This document shows positions 58,838 through 64,000 of a stretch of DNA of 64,000 nt, in pieces (position 1 is the stretch's first letter; each line of letters begins with the position of its first letter). Source of the stretch: Streptomyces sp. NBC_00190 (lineage in GTDB: Bacteria > Actinomycetota > Actinomycetes > Streptomycetales > Streptomycetaceae); NCBI RefSeq assembly GCF_036203305.1, contig NZ_CP108131.1, positions 2,356,001 through 2,420,000 on the forward strand. Reading direction: 5' to 3'. A model generated the notes under the pieces. It made no database searches. It worked only from the letters and a program-made list of their open reading frames with translations, and was not told the DNA's origin. Made by a program: the position numbers and the translations under genes.

Positions 58838-60745
58838 GTGGATACGACCCTGGATGACCCCCTCGTCGGGCGCGTGCTCGACGGCCGCTACCGCATCGAC
58901 GCCCGCATCGCGGCCGGCGGCATGGCCACGGTCTACCGGGCCGTCGACACCCGCCTCGACCGCGTCCTGGCCCTGAAGGTGATGCACCCGGCCCTCGCGG
59001 CGGACGCCGCCTTCGTCGACCGGTTCATCCGGGAGGCGAAGTCCGTGGCCCGGCTCGCCCACCCCAATGTCGTCGCCGTCTTCGACCAGGGCACGGACGG
59101 GCCGTACGTCTACCTGGCCATGGAGTACGTCTCCGGCTGCACCCTGCGCGACGTGCTCCGCGAGCGCGGCGCCCTCCAGCCCCGGGCCGCCCTCGACATC
59201 CTGGAGCCCGTGCTCGCCGCCCTCGGCGCCGCCCACCGGGCCGGCTTCGTGCACCGCGACATGAAGCCCGAGAACGTCCTGATCGGCGACGACGGCCGGG
59301 TCAAGGTCGCCGACTTCGGGCTGGTCCGGTCCGTGGACTCGGTCACCAACACCACCGGGTCCGTCCTCGGCACCGTCTCCTACCTGGCCCCGGAGCAGAT
59401 CGAGAACGGCGTCACCGACACCCGCGTGGACGTCTACGCCTGCGGTGTCGTCCTCTACGAGATGCTCACCGGGTCCAAGCCTCACACCGGAGGCAGCCCC
59501 GCCCAGGTGCTCTTCCAGCACCTCCACGAGGACGTGCCGCCGCCGTCGGCCGCCGTTCCCGGGCTCCCCGTCGGTCTCGACGAGCTCGTCGCGCACGCCG
59601 CCGCGCGCAATCCGGAGCTGCGCCCCACCGACGCCGCCGCCCTGCTCGGCCTCACCCGTGAGGCCCGTCTGCAGCTCAGCGACGCCGAGCTGGACGCCGT
59701 ACCGCCGCAGGCCCGGGCCGGTGAGCGGTCGGCCGCCGAAGACCGCACCGGCGTGATCCCGCGCCCGGTGGGCGCGCAGCAGGCCGTGCACCACACCTCC
59801 CGGCTGGAGATGCCGCCTCCGCCGCCCGCCCCGGCCCCGGCCCCGGCTCGGCGCCGGCCGCGCCGCGGCACGCTCCTCACCGTCGTCGGCGTCCTGCTGG
59901 CCCTCGGCCTCGGCACGGGCGTCTGGTACATCAACTCCGGCCAGTTCACCCAGGTGCCCAACCTCCTGGGCAAGACCGAGGAGCAGGCCAAGTCCCAGCT
60001 GTCCGCGGCCGGACTCGGCGTGAAGCGGGTCGACCGGAAGTTCAGCGACACCTTCGACCGCGGGACGGTGATGAACACCGATCCCGCCGGCGGCCGGCGG
60101 ATCCGCGGCAACGGCGCGGTGACGCTCACGGTCTCCCGCGGCCCGCAGGTCGTGGCCGTGCCCAACCTGAAGGGCAGGCCGCTGGAGGAGGCCAAGGCCG
60201 AGCTGACGAAGGCCGGGCTGGCCCCCGGCATGGTCACGCAGGCCTTCAGCCAGGACGTCGCCCAGGGCTCCGTGATCGGCTCCGACCCGGTCGGCGGCGA
60301 GAAGCGGGCCCCCGACACGGCGGTCGCGCTGATCGTGAGCAAGGGCCGCCCGGTACCGGTGCCGAGCGTGGAGGGCGTTCCGTTCGAGCAGGCGCGCTCC
60401 GCCCTGGAGGGCCTCGGCCTCAAGGTGGCCACGGCCCCCGAGCAGGTCAGCGCCCCCTCGCCGGCCGGTACGGTCGCCAACCAGTCGGTCGCCGCCGGCA
60501 CCCAGGCCGCGGCCGGGGACACCGTCACGCTGACCCTCTCCAAGGGCCCCCGCCAGCTCCCGGTCCCGGACGTGACCGGCCAGGAGGTGGACGCGGCACG
60601 CAAGGCGCTGGAAGTCGCGGGCTTCAAGGTGAAGGTGGAACGGGCGTTCCTCTCCTTCAGCAAGACCGTGGAGTCCCAGTCGGTGCCCGGCGGCCAGAAC
60701 GTCGCCGAAGGCACCACGATCATCATCAAGACCAAGGGACTGTAG
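58838..60745 (+). CDS. PASTA-domain serine/threonine protein kinase (PknB/PknL type)
   Basis: 635 residues. The cytosolic kinase domain (about 18-275) has AAGGMATVYRA (glycine loop), Lys47 in ALKVM, HRDMKPEN with catalytic Asp141, DFG at 159-161 and an activation loop NTTGSVLGTVSYLAPEQ. A Pro-rich juxtamembrane stretch leads to one transmembrane helix (about 345-365). Four extracellular PASTA repeats follow (about 370-436, 437-504, 505-572 and 573-635), expected to bind muropeptides or lipid II. It is the likely envelope-sensing kinase of this region and a counterpart of M. tuberculosis pknL, which lacks PASTA domains. GTG start at 58838. Confidence 0.94.
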   Translation: MDTTLDDPLVGRVLDGRYRIDARIAAGGMATVYRAVDTRLDRVLALKVMHPALAADAAFVDRFIREAKSVARLAHPNVVAVFDQGTDGPYVYLAMEYVSGCTLRDVLRERGALQPRAALDILEPVLAALGAAHRAGFVHRDMKPENVLIGDDGRVKVADFGLVRSVDSVTNTTGSVLGTVSYLAPEQIENGVTDTRVDVYACGVVLYEMLTGSKPHTGGSPAQVLFQHLHEDVPPPSAAVPGLPVGLDELVAHAAARNPELRPTDAAALLGLTREARLQLSDAELDAVPPQARAGERSAAEDRTGVIPRPVGAQQAVHHTSRLEMPPPPPAPAPAPARRRPRRGTLLTVVGVLLALGLGTGVWYINSGQFTQVPNLLGKTEEQAKSQLSAAGLGVKRVDRKFSDTFDRGTVMNTDPAGGRRIRGNGAVTLTVSRGPQVVAVPNLKGRPLEEAKAELTKAGLAPGMVTQAFSQDVAQGSVIGSDPVGGEKRAPDTAVALIVSKGRPVPVPSVEGVPFEQARSALEGLGLKVATAPEQVSAPSPAGTVANQSVAAGTQAAAGDTVTLTLSKGPRQLPVPDVTGQEVDAARKALEVAGFKVKVERAFLSFSKTVESQSVPGGQNVAEGTTIIIKTKGL

Positions 60746-60749
60746 GTAC

Positions 60750-61646
60750 GTGGAGCACGCCGGGCACATGGAGCAGGACCGCTCGGCTCAGGCCGTGCGC
60801 AACCCCGTGGGCGGGCACGTCCCCGTCGCGGGCGGGCTCGCCTCGGTCGGGCTGACGTACGCCCGGGAGATGGGCGCGGAGGCGGTCCAGGTCTTCGTGG
60901 CCAATCCGCGCGGCTGGGCGACCCCGGTGGGCAATCCGGCGCAGGACGCGCTCTTCCGGGAGCAGTGCGCGCAGGAGTCCCTGCCCGCCTACGTCCACGC
61001 GCCGTACTTGATCAACTTCGGCTCGCACACCGAGGCGACCGTCGAGAAGTCGGTGGAGTCCCTGCGCCACTCGCTGCGCCGGGGCCGGGAGATCGGCGCG
61101 CTCGGGGTGGTCGTACACACCGGCTCGGCCACCGGAGGCCGCCCGCGCGAGGTGGCGTACGCGCAGGTCAGGCAGTACATGCTGCCGCTGCTGGACGAGC
61201 TGACGCATGACGACGACCCGTTCCTGCTGCTGGAGTCCACGGCCGGGCAGGGCTCTTCGCTGTGCTCTCGCGCCGAGGACTTCGGGCCGTACTTCGAGGC
61301 GCTCGACCACCACCCGAAGCTGGGCGTCTGCCTGGACACCTGCCACATCTTCGCGGCCGGACACGATCTGGCGGAGCCGGGCGGTACGAAGCTGACGCTG
61401 GACCTGCTGGTGGACACGGTGGGCGAGGGCCGGCTGAAGCTGGTCCACGCGAACGATTCCAAGGAGGGCGTCGGCGCCCACAAGGACCGGCACGCCAACA
61501 TCGGCCAGGGCCACATCGGCCAGGAGGCCTTCGCGGAGCTGTTCACGCATCCGGCGATGGCGGGCGTACCGCTGATCACCGAAACGCCCGGCGGCAAGGA
61601 AGGACACGCGGCGGACGTGGCGCTGCTGAAGCGGCTCCGCCCTTGA
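60750..61646 (+). CDS. nfo: Endonuclease IV-family AP endonuclease (deoxyribonuclease IV)
   Basis: 298-residue zinc-dependent base-excision-repair nuclease of the Nfo family, which cuts DNA 5' to abasic sites. Metal-binding motifs: YVHAPYLIN, VVHTGS, LLESTAGQG, CLDTCHIFAAGHD, LVHANDSK, DRHANIGQGHIG and the C-terminal TETPGG. It begins four bases after the kinase stop, so the two probably share a transcript. GTG 60750 is used; ATG 60768 is an alternative. Confidence 0.9.
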   Translation: MEHAGHMEQDRSAQAVRNPVGGHVPVAGGLASVGLTYAREMGAEAVQVFVANPRGWATPVGNPAQDALFREQCAQESLPAYVHAPYLINFGSHTEATVEKSVESLRHSLRRGREIGALGVVVHTGSATGGRPREVAYAQVRQYMLPLLDELTHDDDPFLLLESTAGQGSSLCSRAEDFGPYFEALDHHPKLGVCLDTCHIFAAGHDLAEPGGTKLTLDLLVDTVGEGRLKLVHANDSKEGVGAHKDRHANIGQGHIGQEAFAELFTHPAMAGVPLITETPGGKEGHAADVALLKRLRP

Positions 61647-61650
61647 GGGA

Positions 61651-61667
61651 ATACCCCTGGGGGGTAT
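61651..61667 (+). promoter_or_regulatory. CsoR-like operator upstream of the DUF4396 gene
   Basis: ATACCCC-TGG-GGGGTAT is a perfect palindrome with 7-base arms, matching the TACCCC/GGGGTA core bound by CsoR-family metal-sensing repressors. It lies 55 bases before the start codon. Confidence 0.65.
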
Positions 61668-61695
61668 ACGGTTCCTGCCATATCGGCGGAACCGT
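61668..61695 (+). other. Hairpin between the nfo and DUF4396 genes
   Basis: ACGGTTCC (61668-61675) pairs with GGAACCGT (61688-61695), with an inner GCC/GGC pair. It follows the CsoR-like site directly and could be an nfo terminator or part of the DUF4396 mRNA leader. Confidence 0.5.
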
Positions 61696-61722
61696 TACTC
61701 GGCGTTCTCCCAGGGGGTTTCC

Positions 61723-62235
61723 ATGGACCGCACGCACGAGCACCACACGCACGAGCACCACGAGCACGACGCGCACCACGAGCACGCCCACGGCGGCGGA
61801 AGGGCCGGCTGGGCCATGGCCGCCGCGGCCACCCTCCACTGCCTCACCGGATGCGCCATCGGCGAGGTGCTCGGCATGGTCATCGGCACCGCGCTGGGCT
61901 GGGGGAACGGCGCGACGATGGTCACGGCGATCGTCCTCGCGTTCTTCTTCGGCTACGCGCTCACCCTGCGCGGGATCCTCGCTGCCGGCATCGACCTCCG
62001 TACGGCCGTCCGGGTGGCACTCGCCGCGGACACCCTTTCGATCGCCGTCATGGAACTGATCGACAACAGCGTGATCGCCTTGTGGCCGGGCGCGATGGAC
62101 GCGCACCTGTCGGAGCCGCTGTTCTGGATCGTCCTGACGATCTCGCTGGCGGCCGCCTTCGTGATCACGACCCCGGTCAACAAGTGGATGATCGGCCGCG
62201 GCAAGGGCCACGCGGTCGTCCACCGGTACCACTGA
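61723..62235 (+). CDS. His-rich DUF4396 membrane protein, probably copper-related
   Basis: 170 residues. The first 23 contain 11 histidines in HxH/HH patterns (HEHHTHEHHEH...), a likely metal-binding tail. About four transmembrane helices follow, with a conserved LHCLTGCAIGEVLGM motif in TM1 that contributes two cysteines. The DUF4396 domain covers most of the protein. A CsoR-like palindrome upstream suggests induction by copper or another CsoR-family signal. The role (copper export, buffering or delivery) is inference. Confidence 0.85.
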   Translation: MDRTHEHHTHEHHEHDAHHEHAHGGGRAGWAMAAAATLHCLTGCAIGEVLGMVIGTALGWGNGATMVTAIVLAFFFGYALTLRGILAAGIDLRTAVRVALAADTLSIAVMELIDNSVIALWPGAMDAHLSEPLFWIVLTISLAAAFVITTPVNKWMIGRGKGHAVVHRYH

Positions 62236-62262
62236 GACAGTGGCGGGCCGGGCGGGCCGGCC

Positions 62263-62895
62263 TCAGAGCTCCGGGCCGTCCCCGGGCTCCTCCTGGTACG
62301 AGTAGCGCTGCTCGCGCCAGGGGTCGCCGATGTTGTGGTAGCCCCGCTCCTCCCAGAAGCCCCGGCGGTCGGCGGTCATGTACTCGACGCCGCGGACCCA
62401 CTTGGGGCCCTTCCAGGCGTACAGGTGCGGGACCACGAGGCGCAGCGGGAAACCGTGCTCGGCGGTGAGCAGTTCACCGCCCTGGTGGGTGGCGAAGACG
62501 GTCCTCTCGGAGGCGAAGTCGGCCAGCCGCATGTTGGAGCTGAAGCCGTACTCGGCCCACACCATCACGTGCGTGACCTGCGGCGCCGGCGGCGCCAGGT
62601 CGAGAATCGTACGGGCGAGCACACCGCCCCATTCGGCCCCCGGCATGCTGAACTTCGTGACGCAGTGCAGGTCCGCCACGACCGACTCGAACGGCAGGGC
62701 CGTGAATTCCTCGTGGTTCCAGCAGTGCTTCTCACCGTCGGCCGTCGCGCCGAAGACGCGGAACTCCCAGCGGTCCGGCTTGAACTTGGGCACGGGACCG
62801 TAGTGGGTGACCGGCCAGCCCCGCTGCAACCGCTGCCCCGGTGGAAGCTCCAGCTGCTCTGCTCCCGGAGATTCCCGGCTTTCCGGCTGACCCAT
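62263..62895 (-). CDS. Sulfite-oxidase-like molybdenum-cofactor oxidoreductase
   Basis: 210-residue member of the oxidoreductase molybdopterin-binding (SUOX-like) family. The Moco-ligating cysteine is Cys78 in DLHCVTKFSMPGAEWGGVL. HQGGELLTAEHGFPLRLVVPHLYAWKGPKWVRGVEYM is the family C-terminal signature. It lacks a signal peptide and a haem domain, so it is a short cytosolic type; substrate unknown. It converges on the DUF4396 gene, and its start is 173 bases from the divergent bfr start. Confidence 0.88.
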   Translation of the reverse strand: MGQPESRESPGAEQLELPPGQRLQRGWPVTHYGPVPKFKPDRWEFRVFGATADGEKHCWNHEEFTALPFESVVADLHCVTKFSMPGAEWGGVLARTILDLAPPAPQVTHVMVWAEYGFSSNMRLADFASERTVFATHQGGELLTAEHGFPLRLVVPHLYAWKGPKWVRGVEYMTADRRGFWEERGYHNIGDPWREQRYSYQEEPGDGPEL

Positions 62896-63068
62896 GACTC
62901 CATGGTGACAGACGTGGCGGGATGGTCATGACCAGCGCCTGACCGAATCGGGCAAGTCGCGGTAACTCCCACTAAGGAGGCACTTACTGGACTGCCCCCG
63001 ACGGCGGTGCAAGGATGCGCCCACCTACCCCGTCACATGGCTGACATTGCCTGGAAGGAGCCTCTGCG

Positions 63069-63548
63069 ATGCAGGGCGACCCCGAGGTCCTTGAGTTTCT
63101 GAACGAGCAGCTGACCGGTGAGCTGACGGCCATCAACCAGTACTGGCTGCACTACCGCATCCAGGACAACAAGGGCTGGACCAAGCTCGCCAAGTACACG
63201 CGTGAAGAGTCCATCGACGAGATGAAGCACGCGGACAAGATCACCGAGCGCATCCTGATGCTCGACGGCCTGCCGAACTACCAGCGCCTCTTCCACGTGC
63301 GCGTCGGCCAGACGCTCACGGAGATGTTCCAGGCGGACCGGCAGGTCGAGGTCGAGGCGATCGACCGGCTCAAGCGCGGCATCGAGGTCATGCGGGGCAA
63401 GGGCGACATCACCTCGGCACGGCTCTTCGAGGAGATCCTGGAGGACGAGGAGCACCACATCGACTACCTCGACACCCAGCTGGAGCTCATCGAGAGCATC
63501 GGGGAGCCGCTCTACATCGCGCAGCTGATCGAGCAGCCGGAGAGCTAG
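63069..63548 (+). CDS. bfr: Bacterioferritin
   Basis: 159-residue haem-containing ferritin subunit that stores iron in a 24-mer. Ferroxidase ligands Glu18, Glu51, His54, Glu94, Glu127 and His130 are all present. Met52 is the haem axial ligand. ATG at 63069 has AAGGAG nine bases upstream. Its stop shares a CTAG with the stop of the convergent bfd gene, so the two overlap by 4 nt tail to tail. No iron box is visible in front of it. Confidence 0.97.
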   Translation: MQGDPEVLEFLNEQLTGELTAINQYWLHYRIQDNKGWTKLAKYTREESIDEMKHADKITERILMLDGLPNYQRLFHVRVGQTLTEMFQADRQVEVEAIDRLKRGIEVMRGKGDITSARLFEEILEDEEHHIDYLDTQLELIESIGEPLYIAQLIEQPES

Positions 63549-63802
63549 GCCGCTTCGGCCAGCGCGGGCTCGGGGACCAGCCGCGGGCCGGCGGCGAGCA
63601 CGGCCGTCGCGTTGCCCTTCTCCAGCAGTTCCCGGCGCGGGCAGGCCCCACGGCCGAGGAGGCCCTGGATGGCGCGCACGCAGGAGCCGCATTCGGTGCC
63701 GGCCTTGGTTGCCGAGGCGATCTGGCGGGGGGTGCAGGCCCCGGCGGCCGCGTGTTCCTTGACCTGCTTGTCGGTGATGCCGAAGCAAGAGCAGACGTAC
63801 AC
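63545..63802 (-). CDS. bfd: Bfd-type [2Fe-2S] bacterioferritin-associated ferredoxin
   Basis: 85-residue protein with the BFD-like [2Fe-2S] motif: Cys pair in VYVCSCFGIT and Cys pair in TECGSCVRAI, then a Pro/Ala/Leu tail. Bfd reduces bacterioferritin so that stored Fe3+ can be released. I use GTG at 63802, eight bases after AGGAGG; an ATG at 63838 would place that ribosome site inside the gene. An iron box lies upstream, so it is induced when iron is short. Confidence 0.9.
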   Translation of the reverse strand: MYVCSCFGITDKQVKEHAAAGACTPRQIASATKAGTECGSCVRAIQGLLGRGACPRRELLEKGNATAVLAAGPRLVPEPALAEAA

Positions 63803-63844
63803 GCGGTTCACCTCCTGAGCGGATGGTTCTGCAGCCATCCCCGG

Positions 63845-63863
63845 TGCGGTGAGGCTTACCTAA
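63845..63863 (-). promoter_or_regulatory. Iron box (DmdR1/IdeR site) upstream of bfd
   Basis: On the minus strand TTAGGTAAGCCTCACCGCA matches the DtxR/IdeR/DmdR1 iron box consensus TTAGGTTAGGCTAACCTAA at most positions. A second partial site (TTAGGCGACCCTAAC, about 63876-63890) lies immediately upstream. Both are 40-90 bases before the bfd start. Confidence 0.75.
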
Positions 63864-63899
63864 CCGTACCCAAAGTTAGGGTCGCCTAAAAGACCCGGA

Positions 63900-63946
63900 T
63901 ACGACAGTGGGGCGCGGATCACATCGATCCGCGCCCCACTGTCGTA
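63900..63946. terminator. Long perfect hairpin between bfd and the DAHP synthase gene
   Basis: A perfect 21-bp stem (63900-63920 with 63926-63946) and a 5-nt loop (ACATC), ending 9 bases from the stop of the minus-strand gene at the window edge. It terminates that gene; no U tract is seen. Confidence 0.88.
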
Positions 63947-63955
63947 CTTTCCTAC

Positions 63956-64000
63956 TTACTGATCGCGGTACATCTCGGCGACCAGGAACGCCAGGTCCAG
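63956..64000 (-). CDS. aroH: Probable class II DAHP synthase (AroH), last 14 residues only
   Basis: The minus strand enters from the right edge reading LDLAFLVAEMYRDQ and stops at TAA (63958-63956). This resembles the C-terminus of class II 3-deoxy-7-phosphoheptulonate synthases, the first enzyme of the shikimate pathway. M. tuberculosis aroG (Rv2178c) lies in the equivalent place next to pknL. Only 14 residues are visible, so the call rests on synteny as much as sequence. Confidence 0.6.
   Translation of the reverse strand: MDLAFLVAEMYRDQ

Overview
The window is high-GC actinobacterial chromosome and almost certainly Streptomyces. The evidence is extreme GC at third codon positions, frequent GTG starts, GTGA/ATGA stop-start overlaps, long perfect GC-rich terminator hairpins, a Tat-exported PhoD, a DksA-like protein with a histone-H1-like Lys/Ala tail, and a division/cell-wall (dcw) cluster in Streptomyces order. 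The gene order also matches the M. tuberculosis Rv2145c (wag31) to Rv2178c (aroG) interval. I saw no rRNA, tRNA, CRISPR array, insertion sequence or prophage.

Layout. 1-12.8 kb is accessory: the end of an unknown gene, a membrane-anchored DsbA-like protein, Tat-exported PhoD, a secreted M43-type metalloprotease, a soluble Ser/Thr kinase, a dienelactone-hydrolase-family protein, an MscS-type channel, a two-component system, a divergent pair made of a second MurG-like glycosyltransferase and an SDR epimerase, and a Na+/H+ antiporter. 12.8-19.5 kb: GNAT, RluD-type pseudouridine synthase, LspA and a DdbA-like protein on the minus strand, then a T-box leader with ileS on the plus strand. 19.8-37.8 kb is the dcw cluster, all minus strand, read from rsmH: rsmH-ftsL-ftsI-murE-murF-mraY-murD-ftsW-murG-ftsQ-ftsZ-pgeF(yfiH)-yggS-sepF-yggT-divIVA. 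Many of its genes overlap by 4 nt.

37.8-51.9 kb: beta-carbonic anhydrase, a MoxR/DUF58/transglutaminase operon, a convergent intergenic region rich in hairpins, a minus-strand module of degenerate ABC ATPase, YhgE/Pip-type membrane protein and TetR behind a perfect palindromic operator, a SAV_6107-type HEPN protein, a methyltransferase, DUF3040, DUF4126 and a CrtI-like oxidoreductase. 52.0-58.7 kb: a Gln/Tyr-rich membrane protein, metF, thiE, an Rv2175c-like DNA-binding protein and a ferredoxin-reductase-type flavoprotein on the minus strand, then a TPP riboswitch with thiO-thiS-thiG. 58.8-64 kb: a PASTA-domain Ser/Thr kinase, an endonuclease IV, a His-rich DUF4396 membrane protein behind a CsoR-like operator, a sulfite-oxidase-like molybdoenzyme, convergent bfr and bfd (bfd behind an iron box), and the last codons of a probable class II DAHP synthase.

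How the genes work together. The dcw block supplies lipid II precursors (MurE, MurF, MraY, MurD, MurG), the septal SEDS synthase/transpeptidase pair (FtsW/FtsI), the divisome (FtsQ, FtsL, FtsZ, SepF) and polar growth (DivIVA). The PASTA kinase probably senses muropeptides. Several genes carry their own control elements: T-box on ileS, TPP riboswitch on thiO, iron box on bfd, CsoR-like site on the DUF4396 gene, TetR palindrome on the ABC/YhgE module, and direct repeats between the two-component system and the MurG paralogue. The least explained parts are the MurG-paralogue/SDR/two-component module, the degenerate ABC-YhgE-TetR module, and the structured non-coding stretch at 43.6-43.95 kb.
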